62,218 bases of DNA from Thalassovita sp. (GCA_002729595.1 PBYL01000129.1:1-62218); one strand, 5' to 3'. Positions 37,501-46,453 are shown, counted from the stretch's first letter. The notes: a model not told the origin generated them from the sequence alone. Made by a program: numbers and translations.

Positions 37501-39127
37501 TCAGATTTACAATAATCTAGTTGAAAATGGAACCGGACCAGGCACACTTATTATGGGTACATCAGCTAACTTTTATAATAACATTTACAGAAATGTAGCT
37601 ACCTCTAGTACGAACTTAAATGATGGAATATATATATCAAATGGTACTGAAGCACATGATAACGGATACAACTTTATCAATAATATGGTATTTGCACATC
37701 CTAATGCGCGACATACCATCATTGGAGCCAATGCCATTGGTATTAGTCGAATCATGAATAACATCTTAAATGGAGTAGTAGAACAGGGGGATGAAGTACA
37801 AGCTAACATAGTAGTCAGTGATTCTACTGATTTAGAGGAAAAGGTAAAAGATATGGGAATAGATGTCACAAGCTATGGTGTCTCATTCGATTTTAATAAT
37901 GTGTCCAGACCTCAAGGTAATGCTTTCGATATCGGTCCGTATGAGTTTGCTGGTAGTGCAAATACTAATGTCCCACCCATTGCGAATGCTGGTACAAACA
38001 TTAATATCACTTTACCTGATAACACCGCTTCTCTGGATGCTAGTAATTCTTCTGATCCTGATGGATCTTTAGTCTCATTCCTTTGGGAGTATGTTTCCGG
38101 ACCTGATACATACACTATAGAAGACCCTAATGCTATCACTACACAAGTCTCCAATCTTCAAGCAGGTGTGTATTCCTTCAGACTTACTGTTACCGATAAT
38201 AATGGAGATACAAATACGGATATGATATATATATATGTAAAAGAAAATGATGATTTATTTCCACCTCAATATTTATCTGCTACAGATGGGGAAAGTCAAT
38301 CATTTGTGAATATTACTTGGGAAACCATTGGAGAAGGGTTTTATTACAAAGTTTATAGAAGTGAATATAATGATACAACATCAGCAATACCAATTTCTAA
38401 CTGGATTACAAATAATTATTTCCAAGATAGCTCTTTAACATTGAGCAATGTATATTTTTACTTTGCTCAAACAAGTACTGATAGTTTAGGAACAAAAACA
38501 AGTAATTTCAGTAATAGCGATTCAGGCTTTATAAGCTTACAAGGTGAAGTTATTTTATTAAGTAAACAAGCAATTGTTTTTGATAAAGTTTATATAGATT
38601 CAGTAGCAGAGAGAAATATATCAATTACAAATATTGGAAATAAAGTTGTAAATATAGATTCAATAAGTTTTCCTGAATCTTTTAGTGGAGATTGGCAGAC
38701 AAAACTTATCAACCCTAATGAGTCTAAAGTACTTACTATAAAGTTTAATCCAAATGCAATTGGATTTTTTAATGGCGAAATGATAATTCACTCAAATGCT
38801 ATTAATGAAATTTTACCCATTAATATATCAGGGGAATGTATAAGTACTGTAACTGCATTAACCGAGGAGGAATCTAGCCCCTTGTTAGTAGCATATCCTA
38901 ATCCTGCAGAAACTATTTTAAATATTACTTTTAATTATAAGTATTATGGGAGTATCAAAATAGACATAATTGATTTATCTGGTAAAATTGTAAAGACAGA
39001 TTTCTTTATCAAAAAGGAAAAGAAAATTGATGACACGATAGATATATCAACATTAGCAAGGGGGACTTACCTATTAAAAGCTACTCTTGATGGTGAGGTA
39101 ATAATTAGTAAAATTAATGTTCTTTAA
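34589..39127 (+). CDS. Giant secreted hydrolase/beta-helix protein with nested PKD-PWNNT domain and T9SS tail
   Basis: A 1512-residue secreted protein from the ATG at 34589, which opens a good signal peptide (MPKIFIKYILVYIVIL, ending SYSQ); an earlier TTG is out of context. Residues about 35-260 form an alpha/beta-hydrolase with FLHGLAERG, GLSLG (S147), GENDG (D199) and GIAHNAW (H235). Then come a PKD domain, a second PKD split by one PWNNT module (YKVYVNF..., PEPWNNTP, GSREGTGNRTT), a third PKD, a Cys-bearing linker (DDCGCDH), a right-handed parallel beta-helix of pectate-lyase type (about 715-1130), PKD, FN3, an ASH/HYDIN-like domain (QAIVFDKVYIDS) and a sorting tail with AYPNPAE. It may depolymerise or de-esterify a glycan. 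Tandem paralogue at 39628. Confidence 0.88.
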   Translation: MPKIFIKYILVYIVILICRELSYSQDVLNQTTKQTSGGTWYLEYLPEDYASSDKDYPIMIFLHGLAERGTGQADIDLVAKHGPPKHIKNGHDMTFQVDGKSQTFIVISPQLRSNYGSWNVNYVNEIVQYVKNNYRYDKQRLYLTGLSLGGGGVWNYAGDHPEEFAAIAPVCGAAGFNNTKACNIASANLPVWAFHGENDGTVSPNQSKAWVNGINSCSPTPDPEAILTLYPGIAHNAWDRAYQPDHQFHEPNVYEWLLSYNLSRLFVDAGTDRSIELPQDSVHLPAKVSLATSQGTPTYNWQQLDGPNNAALSGNTSNTLIAQGLIPGLYTFKLTVTNNGLNEADEVEVEVKNVNLPPIAEAGLNRIIDTPQDTVLVDGSKSYDPDGQISSYLWKQLTGTTSGYKVYVNFTGTTTAPEPWNNTPAEFRNTSITNLSSENGVNTGISIEMYQGWWDSNDLGTTTGNNSGIFPDEVMKTNYWFKDNQVKLRVSNLTVGQIYSFTFFGSREGTGNRTTNYTINEQTVSLDAASNVNNTVVINNISPDASGEVDITIDRPSESLYAYLAALVIETGSSTLQGIDQAKLILSNLTEGSYSYELTVTDNLGKIDQDTVTIYVSEDIQNILPTANAGEDGSITAPETTYILNGSLSSDSDGTIVAYNWEKISGPSTYTITDPEKANTTVTNLISGRYIFQLEVTDDMGGKNTDEITLDVYANENSDDCGCDHILDNTNGHIYLDGTTMNIQPGDVICLKAGYYAYINMWNFDGTESEPITIKNCGGQVVIGDGTFHYGLIFKGKNFHITGTGDANYKYGIKINGTIAGSTNMGIGAPSTNFEVDHIESAYSGFAGMMIKEDPKCDVPISWRRNYEMKNVRVHDNYIHDSGGEGFYIGFTGSSKDCDGDEIFPHLIKDIHIYNNIIENAGWDGIQLVSAYGDVQIYNNHINNYGTADEKWQQTGLQVGLAYPSDNTQRSQIYNNLVENGTGPGTLIMGTSANFYNNIYRNVATSSTNLNDGIYISNGTEAHDNGYNFINNMVFAHPNARHTIIGANAIGISRIMNNILNGVVEQGDEVQANIVVSDSTDLEEKVKDMGIDVTSYGVSFDFNNVSRPQGNAFDIGPYEFAGSANTNVPPIANAGTNINITLPDNTASLDASNSSDPDGSLVSFLWEYVSGPDTYTIEDPNAITTQVSNLQAGVYSFRLTVTDNNGDTNTDMIYIYVKENDDLFPPQYLSATDGESQSFVNITWETIGEGFYYKVYRSEYNDTTSAIPISNWITNNYFQDSSLTLSNVYFYFAQTSTDSLGTKTSNFSNSDSGFISLQGEVILLSKQAIVFDKVYIDSVAERNISITNIGNKVVNIDSISFPESFSGDWQTKLINPNESKVLTIKFNPNAIGFFNGEMIIHSNAINEILPINISGECISTVTALTEEESSPLLVAYPNPAETILNITFNYKYYGSIKIDIIDLSGKIVKTDFFIKKEKKIDDTIDISTLARGTYLLKATLDGEVIISKINVL
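34663..37954 (+). repeat. Tandem duplication, first copy (partner 39708-43005)
   Basis: About 3.3 kb of the first beta-helix gene (hydrolase to the end of the beta-helix) is repeated in the next gene at 39708-43005. Proteins are very similar and some DNA patches are identical, for example about 62 bases at 34703-34764 and 39751-39812, while other parts differ at many silent sites. The regions after 37954 and 43005 are unrelated, except for short PKD text. Confidence 0.85.
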
Positions 39128-39320
39128 AGAAAGAATTTTTAAAAAAAAAGCATATTAATGGTTCTTTATACTATTATTTGATGTTGTGTAATAACGTTTA
39201 ATCAATATTAAAACAACTTTAGTTTTATAATTACAAGTAAAATAACATTAACTTACTAGTTATATTCATAGTTAAATCATTTTAATAAACTTCGTAATTA
39301 GTGCAGTTTGATTACATTAA

Positions 39321-39355
39321 CTTTTAAAAATCAGGTATTTTATGATTTTTAAAAG
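39321..39355. terminator. Inverted repeat, possible terminator
   Basis: Arms CTTTTAAAAATCA and TGATTTTTAAAAG (13 bp, perfect) enclose a nine-base loop. The stem is AT-rich and lies about 190 bases past the upstream stop, with no clean U-run after it, so a terminator role is possible rather than certain. Confidence 0.4.
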
Positions 39356-39472
39356 TGATCAACTACTTAACTTTAATTTTTAACTCATCATATTTTAATT
39401 TTATTTCTACCTTATATATGTAGCATTACATATGTAATATAAATTGCTTTAAGCTGCCCTCCATTTAGGAAA

Positions 39473-39545
39473 TATTAACAAATTTTGCATGGAAATTGAT
39501 CTCCACATTTCATCATTATATGTGAATTTTTGCATGTATGATACA
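39473..39545 (+). promoter_or_regulatory. Upstream block shared with 34385-34453
   Basis: It contains TATTAACAA (39473-39481), TGCATGGAAATTGAT (39486-39500) and GTGAATTTTT followed by TATGATA, in the same order and similar spacing as ahead of the first paralogue. A common promoter region is likely. Confidence 0.5.
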
Positions 39546-39565
39546 TTAATAATCATTAGCAACAC

Positions 39566-39595
39566 CATTGATATTCTTTAAAGAATATCAATGGA
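39566..39595. promoter_or_regulatory. 30-bp perfect palindrome ahead of giant gene
   Basis: CCATTGATATTCTTT is followed directly by its reverse complement, ending 32 bases before the ATG at 39628. It is absent ahead of the paralogue at 34589. It could be an operator for a dimeric regulator or an mRNA leader hairpin. Confidence 0.55.
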
Positions 39596-39627
39596 ATAAC
39601 CAGCGTATTTATCATAAATCCAATCTC

Positions 39628-42600
39628 ATGTACATTAACCATCGATTAAATTTTACCCAAATAATATTGGTATTTACATTACTAATGTATTCTAGTTTAT
39701 CCTATAGTCAGGATGTTGCCAATCAGACAACCCAACGGACTCCAGGAGGTACATGGTACTTAGAATATCTGCCTGAGGATTATGCCAGTTCAGACAAGGA
39801 TTATCCTATTATTATATTCCTACATGGTTTAGGAGAACGAGGTACAGGACAGAGTGATATCGATTTGGTTGCTAGGCATGGGCCTCCAAAACATATTAAG
39901 AATGGCCATGATATGACTTTTGAAGTCGATGGAACAACCCATTCCTTTATTGTGATATCCCCCCAACTCAGAACTAATTATGGTTCCTGGAATGTCAATT
40001 ATGTCAATGAAATTGTACAACATGTTAAAAATACTTATCGGTATGATAAACAAAGGTTCTATTTTACAGGTCTGAGTCTTGGAGGCGGAGGAGTGTGGAA
40101 CTATGCAGGAGATCATCCCGAGGAATTTGCAGCAATTGCACCGGTTTGTGGAGCTGCAGGATTCAATACTACCAAAGCACAAAATATAGGTTTAGCTAAT
40201 CTTCCGGTATGGGCTTTTCACGGAGAGAACGATGGAACAGTATCTCCAAACCAGTCTAAAGCCTGGGTTAACGGAATTAATAGTTGCATACCTACCCCAG
40301 ATCCTGAAGCGATCTTAACACTCTACCCTGGTATTGCTCATAATGCCTGGGACAGGGCCTATCAGCCTGATCATCAGTTTCACGATCCTAATGTATTTGA
40401 ATGGTTGCTTTCCTATAAAAAGAACAGGTTAGTTGTTGATGCAGGAAAAGACAGAATAATTGAACAACCCCAGGACAGCGTGCATCTGAAAGGTAAGGTT
40501 TCATTAATAACTTCCAGAGAAGAAAATACAACTTATAGTTGGACACAACTGGAAGGGCCAAATACAGCTGTGTTAACAGGTTCAGGTACAACAACACTTA
40601 TAGCAGAAAGTTTAATTCCAGGTGTATATAAATTCAGATTAACGGTTAGTAATAATGATGTAACTGAAATAGATGAGGTAGAGATTGAAGTACTAAGAAT
40701 AAACCTTTTACCCATCGCAAACGCAGGATTGGACAGAATTATAAATACATCACAGGATACAATCCTGGTAGATGGTAGTGGAAGTTATGACCCAGATGGA
40801 GTAATACAAAATTATCAATGGAAACAAATCAGTGGAGTAACAAGTGGTTATAAGGTTTATATAAATTTTTCCGGAACAACAGCAGCAGCATCTCCATGGA
40901 ATAATACACCATCTAATTTCAGGAATAGCACTATAACAAATCTGTTAGGAGAAAACGGAGTTAATACTGGTATATCTGTGGAAATGTATCAGGGATGGTG
41001 GGATTTCAATGATTTAGGTACTATTACAGGTGACGATTCCGGAGTATTCCCTGATGATGTCATGAAAACTAATTACTGGTTCAAAGATAATCAGGTTAAG
41101 CTCCGCGTTGCTAACCTGACAGTAGGTCAATTATATAATTTTACTTTTTTTGGTAGCAGATCAGGTACAGGAAACAGAACGACTACTTATACCATTAATG
41201 GTCAGGCAGTATCCTTAAATGCAGCTAGTAATACAGATGAGGCCGTAATGATTAAAAACATTACACCAAGCTCTTTAGGTGAAGTAGAGATTACTATTGA
41301 ACGACCATCAGAATCGTTATATGCCTATCTTGCTGCAATGGTAATAGAAACAGGAAGTACCAATATGCAGGGTGTTGATGAAGCACAACTCGTACTGAGT
41401 GATTTAGCAGAAGGTAGTTATACCTACGAACTAACTGTTACAGATGATTTAGAAAAAACGGGTAAAGATACAGTAGCAGTTTACGTGTCAGAAAGCATGC
41501 AAAATATTATTCCAACAGCCAATGCAGGAGCAGATGGCTCGATAACTGCTCCGGAAACAACCTACACCCTGGATGGAAGTTTATCTTCAGATAGTGACGG
41601 ATCAATCGTTACCTACAACTGGGAGAAAATATCTGGACCAGAAACCTATACGATTACCACTCCTGAAAATGCTACGACAACAATCACCGGATTAGTGCCA
41701 GGGCGATATATTTTCCAGCTGGAAGTTACCGATGACAAAGGAGACAAAAACACAGATGAAATTATAATTAATGTCTATGCAGGTGAAGATAGTGATGATG
41801 ATTGTGGATGTGATCATGTGCTGGATAACACCAGCGGTCATATTTATCTGGATGGGTCTACCATGGATATTCAGCCAGGAGATGTCATTTGTCTGAAAGC
41901 CGGATATTATGCCTACATGAATATGTGGAATTTTGATGGTACTGAACAAGCTCCCATTACCATTAAGAACTGTGGAGGTCAGGTGGTAATTGGTGACGGG
42001 ACGTTCCATTATGGGTTAATATTGAAAGGAAAAAACTTTCACCTGACAGGTACCGGAGATGCTAATTATACATATGGAATCAAAATAAATGGGACTACAC
42101 CAGGTTCAACCAACATGGGGATAGGAGCTCCTTCTACCAATTTTGAGGTAGATCATATTGAAAGTGCTTATGCTGGTTTTGCTGGTATGATGATTAAAGA
42201 AGATCCTAAATGTGATGTACCGGAAAGCTGGAGAAGAAACTATGAAATGCAAAATGTAAGGGTTCATGACAATTATATCCATGACTCGGGAGGAGAGGGA
42301 TTTTATATTGGTTTTACAGGTTCAAGTAAAGATTGTGAAGGAGATGAAATCTTCCCTCATCTAATCAAGGATATCCATATCTACAATAATATTATTGAGA
42401 ATGCCGGATGGGATGGAATACAGTTGGTCAGTGCCTATGGAGATGTACAGATTTATAATAATTTTATTAGTAATTATGGAACAAAAGATGAGAAATGGCA
42501 ACAAACAGGATTACAGGTAGGTTTGGCTTATCCAGCTGATAATACAGAAAGAAGTCATATTTACAATAACCTGGTAGAGAACGGAACAGGACCTGGAACC

Positions 42601-45114
42601 CTGATTATGGGGACTTCGGCTAACTTTTACAATAACATTTATAGAAATGTGGCTACTTCAAGTACAAACTTGAATGACGGTATATATATATCCAATGGAA
42701 CGGAGGCGCATGATAATGGGTATAACTTTATCAATAATATGGTATTTGCCCATCCTAATGCCCGACACACCATAATTGGAGCCAATACCATCGGAGTAAG
42801 CCGGATTATGAATAACATTTTAAATGGAGAAGTGGAACAGGGTGACGAGGTAGAGGCCAATATAGTAGTGAGTGATTCCACTGATTTAGAGGAAAAAGTA
42901 AAGGACATGGGTGTGGATGCGACAAGTTATGGAGTAACTTTCGATTTTAATAATGCTAGCAGACCTCAGGGTAGTGCATTCGATATCGGTCCTTATGAAT
43001 ATGCCGGTGGCCCTACTCCAAACATTTCTCCTATAGCAAAAGCAGGAGATGACAAGATGATAAACATCTCACAAGATACCATTTTAGTTGATGGTAGCGA
43101 AAGTTATGATCCCGATGGAACAATAGAAAGTTATCAATGGAAACAGATAGGGGGATTAAGCAGTGGATATAAAGTTTATATCAACTTTACTGGAACAACA
43201 ACGGCAGCTTCACCCTGGAATAATACACCATCCAACTTCAGATTTAACAGTATAACAGATCTGTTAGGAGAAAACGGAGCCAATACCGGCATAACAATAG
43301 AAATGTATGAAGGCTGGTGGGATTCCAATGATTTAGGAACTATTACAGATAACAATTCCGGAGTATTCCCTGATGATGTAATGAAAACTAATTATTGGTT
43401 CAAAGATAATGAAGTAAAGCTTCGGGTTTCTAACCTTACAGCAGGTCAATTTTATAGCTTTACCTTTTTTGGCAGCAGAGAAGGTACCGGAAACAGAACA
43501 ACTACTTATACCATCAATGGCCAGGCGGTATCATTAAATGCCTCGGGTAACACAAATGAAACAGTAGTAATCAATAATATTACACCTGATGCATCAGGTG
43601 AGGTAGATATTACTATTGGACGTCCATCAGAATCGTTATATGCATATCTGGCGGCTATGGTAATAGAGAAAGCAGGCTGTAATATGCAAGGTGCTGATAA
43701 ATCACAATTAATGCTAAGTGAATTAACAGAAGGAGATTATGAATTTGAGCTGACTGTTACAGACGATTTAGGAGAAACGGGTAAGGATACAACAGTAGTT
43801 CATATATCAGAAAATATACAGAATGTTTCTCCAACAATAGATTATACTTATTATGAAGGAACCTGGGATCAATTGCCGGATTTTGCTTCTCTGACACCTG
43901 TTAAAACAGGCAAAATATCTGAGATACAATTAGAAGAAAGAGAAAGCGATAATAATTTCGGATTCGTTTTTAAAAGTCATATTACCATTCCGAAAACAGG
44001 TTCTTATACATTTGGTACCAGTTCTGATGATGGAAGCAAACTGTACATAGGAGGATATGAGGAAAGTAATCTTGTAGTTGATAATGATGGCTTACATGGA
44101 GTAAGATATCGAGATGGCTCTATTGTGCTAGATTCGGGTATCTATCCTATTATGATAACTTTCTTTGAAAAAGGAGGTAGTGAGATATTGGACGTTTACT
44201 GGAGTAATACAGCTCATGGTATTACAGAAAAAGAATTAATTCCTTCTGAATCCTTTATTAATTATATTGATGAAGTGGATAATTCTAATGAGTTAAGCCA
44301 GTCAATTGAAACACCAGAGTTTGGAATTGCGATCAATTTTACTTCTACTTTAGAAGCTGAACTTCCATGGAATAACACAAGTGCTCCAAAAGAGAATCTG
44401 ACATTTTCGGAATTAACAAATAAAAATGGAGAAACAACTAATGTGTCGCTTACACTGGTAGGTAGCTGGAATGGAGGTACAAATGAATTTGGTATGACAA
44501 ATGGTATCTATCCGGAAAATGTTACTAAATCATCATACTGGTTAAATGGCCAACAAACAATCACAATTGATAACCTCCCTACAGATTATGTATATAGTTT
44601 CATCTTTTTCTCAAGTAGAAATGGGGATGGAAACAGAGATACAAAATACACCATTAATGACAATACAGTAGTACTAAGCGCTTCATTTAATGAAGAAAAC
44701 ACTGTTGAAATTTCAGGAATAATGCCTGATGAAAATGGATCTGTTAGTATAACACTGGAAAAAGGAGAAAACTCCCTCTACGGATACATAAATGCATTAG
44801 AGATACAGGCAATTCATAAAGATCTGTATATAGAAGCATCAGAAAATTTGGTTATAGAATTTTCTGAACCGTATCCTAATCCTGTAGAAAGTATTGTATC
44901 AATTGATATTACATCAGAAATAGAATCAGAAATGAATGTAAGTATAATTGATCAAATGGGAACTCTACTTTATTCTGAAAGTAACATACAGATACCTGTG
45001 GGAGAAAGTATCTACCAAATTAACTTTGATAATGTTACCGGAAACTCAGGCATTTACTTTCTGAATATAATTACTAATTCAGGCCAACAAACTATAAAAC
45101 TTATTAAAGAATAA
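39628..45114 (+). CDS. Giant secreted hydrolase/beta-helix protein with two nested PKD-PWNNT domains, PA14 and T9SS tail
   Basis: A 1828-residue paralogue of the previous giant protein. I chose the ATG at 39628, which opens a signal peptide ending SLSYSQ; the upstream in-frame leader starts at ATT inside a palindrome. The hydrolase (about 38-265) has FLHGLGERG, GLSLG (S150), GENDG and GIAHNAW. A PKD is followed by a PKD split by PWNNT copy 1, a further PKD, the CGCDH linker and the beta-helix. After the helix a second PKD is split by PWNNT copy 2 (SGYKVYINFTGT, GSREGTGNRTTTYT). Then come PA14 (about 1400-1530), PWNNT copy 3 (about 1540-1720) and a sorting tail with PYPNPVESIVSID. The split PKD unit is itself duplicated around the beta-helix. 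A surface enzyme acting on a glycan is inferred. Confidence 0.88.
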   Translation: MYINHRLNFTQIILVFTLLMYSSLSYSQDVANQTTQRTPGGTWYLEYLPEDYASSDKDYPIIIFLHGLGERGTGQSDIDLVARHGPPKHIKNGHDMTFEVDGTTHSFIVISPQLRTNYGSWNVNYVNEIVQHVKNTYRYDKQRFYFTGLSLGGGGVWNYAGDHPEEFAAIAPVCGAAGFNTTKAQNIGLANLPVWAFHGENDGTVSPNQSKAWVNGINSCIPTPDPEAILTLYPGIAHNAWDRAYQPDHQFHDPNVFEWLLSYKKNRLVVDAGKDRIIEQPQDSVHLKGKVSLITSREENTTYSWTQLEGPNTAVLTGSGTTTLIAESLIPGVYKFRLTVSNNDVTEIDEVEIEVLRINLLPIANAGLDRIINTSQDTILVDGSGSYDPDGVIQNYQWKQISGVTSGYKVYINFSGTTAAASPWNNTPSNFRNSTITNLLGENGVNTGISVEMYQGWWDFNDLGTITGDDSGVFPDDVMKTNYWFKDNQVKLRVANLTVGQLYNFTFFGSRSGTGNRTTTYTINGQAVSLNAASNTDEAVMIKNITPSSLGEVEITIERPSESLYAYLAAMVIETGSTNMQGVDEAQLVLSDLAEGSYTYELTVTDDLEKTGKDTVAVYVSESMQNIIPTANAGADGSITAPETTYTLDGSLSSDSDGSIVTYNWEKISGPETYTITTPENATTTITGLVPGRYIFQLEVTDDKGDKNTDEIIINVYAGEDSDDDCGCDHVLDNTSGHIYLDGSTMDIQPGDVICLKAGYYAYMNMWNFDGTEQAPITIKNCGGQVVIGDGTFHYGLILKGKNFHLTGTGDANYTYGIKINGTTPGSTNMGIGAPSTNFEVDHIESAYAGFAGMMIKEDPKCDVPESWRRNYEMQNVRVHDNYIHDSGGEGFYIGFTGSSKDCEGDEIFPHLIKDIHIYNNIIENAGWDGIQLVSAYGDVQIYNNFISNYGTKDEKWQQTGLQVGLAYPADNTERSHIYNNLVENGTGPGTLIMGTSANFYNNIYRNVATSSTNLNDGIYISNGTEAHDNGYNFINNMVFAHPNARHTIIGANTIGVSRIMNNILNGEVEQGDEVEANIVVSDSTDLEEKVKDMGVDATSYGVTFDFNNASRPQGSAFDIGPYEYAGGPTPNISPIAKAGDDKMINISQDTILVDGSESYDPDGTIESYQWKQIGGLSSGYKVYINFTGTTTAASPWNNTPSNFRFNSITDLLGENGANTGITIEMYEGWWDSNDLGTITDNNSGVFPDDVMKTNYWFKDNEVKLRVSNLTAGQFYSFTFFGSREGTGNRTTTYTINGQAVSLNASGNTNETVVINNITPDASGEVDITIGRPSESLYAYLAAMVIEKAGCNMQGADKSQLMLSELTEGDYEFELTVTDDLGETGKDTTVVHISENIQNVSPTIDYTYYEGTWDQLPDFASLTPVKTGKISEIQLEERESDNNFGFVFKSHITIPKTGSYTFGTSSDDGSKLYIGGYEESNLVVDNDGLHGVRYRDGSIVLDSGIYPIMITFFEKGGSEILDVYWSNTAHGITEKELIPSESFINYIDEVDNSNELSQSIETPEFGIAINFTSTLEAELPWNNTSAPKENLTFSELTNKNGETTNVSLTLVGSWNGGTNEFGMTNGIYPENVTKSSYWLNGQQTITIDNLPTDYVYSFIFFSSRNGDGNRDTKYTINDNTVVLSASFNEENTVEISGIMPDENGSVSITLEKGENSLYGYINALEIQAIHKDLYIEASENLVIEFSEPYPNPVESIVSIDITSEIESEMNVSIIDQMGTLLYSESNIQIPVGESIYQINFDNVTGNSGIYFLNIITNSGQQTIKLIKE
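39708..43005 (+). repeat. Tandem duplication, second copy (partner 34663-37954)
   Basis: This is the second copy of the 3.3 kb unit. It also contains, with the following 43013-43830 segment, an internal repeat of the split PKD-PWNNT unit (about 40690-41500 and 43013-43830). Third codon positions look less AT-rich than in the first copy. Confidence 0.8.
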
Positions 45115-45121
45115 ATTAAAA

Positions 45122-45147
45122 GAGGGACTAAATAAATTTAGTCCCTC
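45122..45147. terminator. Strong hairpin terminator between convergent genes
   Basis: GAGGGACTAAAT-AA-ATTTAGTCCCTC is a 12-bp perfect stem with GC-rich base. Read on the minus strand it is followed by TTTTAATTT, so it can end transcription of the gene at 45160 and probably also that of the giant gene ending at 45114. Confidence 0.85.
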
Positions 45148-45159
45148 CAATTACAATAG

Positions 45160-46389
45160 TTATTTATATAATCTTATTAAGATATCATTATCGTTAACAT
45201 TTTCTCCAACCTTGCTAATTAATATAGATTCTGTATTAATCCCAAGGGATTGCAAATATTGACAAATTTCAAAAGTCCTTTTTTTGTATAGATCATCAAT
45301 ATTTGCTGTATAAGACTTATATAATAAACGGATTTTTACATCCGGCTCAGATTTTATCTTGTTAACAATAAACCATAATAACTCTTTTGAATCCATATCT
45401 AAATAAGTTGAGTTCGTAGTAAATGAAATTATACAATTCTTAGCAGGAATCTTTAGTATATTTTCTAATTCTATGTTAGTTAATGATTTACCCACTGAAA
45501 TATTATTTTCATTCGTATTCTCCATTTCATATTTAAAAATATTGGACATATTATATCCATTTTTTTTCATGGCAATCCCCAAACTATCATTAATTAGATT
45601 AAAAAATAACTCATCATCTTCATTAACTTTATTCTTTAAAATTATAGGATAAGTCCATACTTTCCATGAGTTATAGAGACGAGTAGTATAAACTACATTC
45701 ATATTTCCTTCACCTTTGTTTTTCTCAGTAGAAAAAAATAACACCTTATTTTTTTCATAAAAAAAAGGTGTAACTTCAGCTTTTTCAGTATTAATTGATG
45801 GACCAAGGTTAATAAACTCTGACCACCTATTATCTTCCTGTAAAATAGAAATATAAAGATCATATGATCCAAAATTATTTCTTTTGCTCTTCATACTCAC
45901 AATTAAAAAATTACATGTTTTATTTATATAAAAACTATGAATTTTCTTAATTTTTTTACCGCCAAATTTAAGTATTTGAGGATCACTCCAAGCATTATTA
46001 TATTTTATTGAATAAAAGAAACCTTTAAATTTATTTCGTTTTTTAACAGTTAATTTATTGTTAATCAAATACATAATTTGATTTGTTTGATTTATACCTA
46101 TAACATTATTAGACAAATATTTCTCATAACATTCGTCAGAAAACCTATCAAGTATTTTTTTATCGAACCAATACTTATTTTTTGATAATAAGCCTCCGTA
46201 AGCTCCTGTTTCTAAATTAAAATTTCTTATAAAGAAACTTTTATCATTATTTTCTGATATTACAGGTATAATATCTTCCCTAAGATCATTAAATAACCTA
46301 TAATCTTTTACCTCAATCTTAAACTTTTGAGAGTAAACATTAGCATTAGTGACAATTAAGAATATTAAATAAATAAAAACTTTAAGCAT
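45160..46389 (-). CDS. Secreted PD40 beta-propeller protein with degenerate OmpA-like C-terminus
   Basis: A 409-residue protein with a signal peptide (ending NVYSQ). Residues about 105-280 contain PD40/WD40-like strands (WSDPQILKF, YDLYISILQEDNRWSEFINL, INTEKAEVTPFFYEKN, VLFFSTEKNKGEGNMNVVYT). Residues about 315-405 resemble an OmpA peptidoglycan-binding domain (STYLDMDSKELLWFIVNKIK, VKIRLLYKS, KKRTFEICQYLQSLGINTES), but the usual 'GHTD' is replaced by YKSYTANIDD and the final NRRV is absent. PD40-OmpA proteins occur with T9SS machinery in Bacteroidota. It shares strand and region with the giant gene at 46467, so it may help anchor or secrete it; this is inference. Confidence 0.65.
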   Translation of the reverse strand: MLKVFIYLIFLIVTNANVYSQKFKIEVKDYRLFNDLREDIIPVISENNDKSFFIRNFNLETGAYGGLLSKNKYWFDKKILDRFSDECYEKYLSNNVIGINQTNQIMYLINNKLTVKKRNKFKGFFYSIKYNNAWSDPQILKFGGKKIKKIHSFYINKTCNFLIVSMKSKRNNFGSYDLYISILQEDNRWSEFINLGPSINTEKAEVTPFFYEKNKVLFFSTEKNKGEGNMNVVYTTRLYNSWKVWTYPIILKNKVNEDDELFFNLINDSLGIAMKKNGYNMSNIFKYEMENTNENNISVGKSLTNIELENILKIPAKNCIISFTTNSTYLDMDSKELLWFIVNKIKSEPDVKIRLLYKSYTANIDDLYKKRTFEICQYLQSLGINTESILISKVGENVNDNDILIRLYK

Positions 46390-46413
46390 CTTCTATTTAA
46401 AATCATAAATTAG

Positions 46414-46453
46414 ATTTTCATAATTACAATCATATAATTGTAATTATGAAAAT
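46414..46453. terminator. 17-bp-arm AT-rich hairpin after the giant minus-strand gene
   Basis: ATTTTCATAATTACAAT and its perfect reverse complement enclose CATATA. It lies just past the stop of the 46467-53351 gene and ahead of the 45160-46389 gene on the same strand. It may terminate, attenuate or stabilise the mRNA. The stem is very AT-rich with no U-run. Confidence 0.55.

Larger units (their letters stand above)
39128..39627. other. 500-base spacer between tandem giant genes
   Basis: No gene is visible. It holds a 13-bp-arm hairpin (39321-39355), the block conserved with 34385-34453 (at 39473-39545), and a 30-bp palindrome (39566-39595), each listed separately. It presumably ends the upstream transcript and carries the promoter for the next gene. 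Confidence 0.7.

Noticed and set aside
39568-39627. Start of the second beta-helix protein at ATT within the palindrome
   Set aside because: The ATG at 39628 opens a normal signal peptide; the upstream frame has no start codon of usual type.
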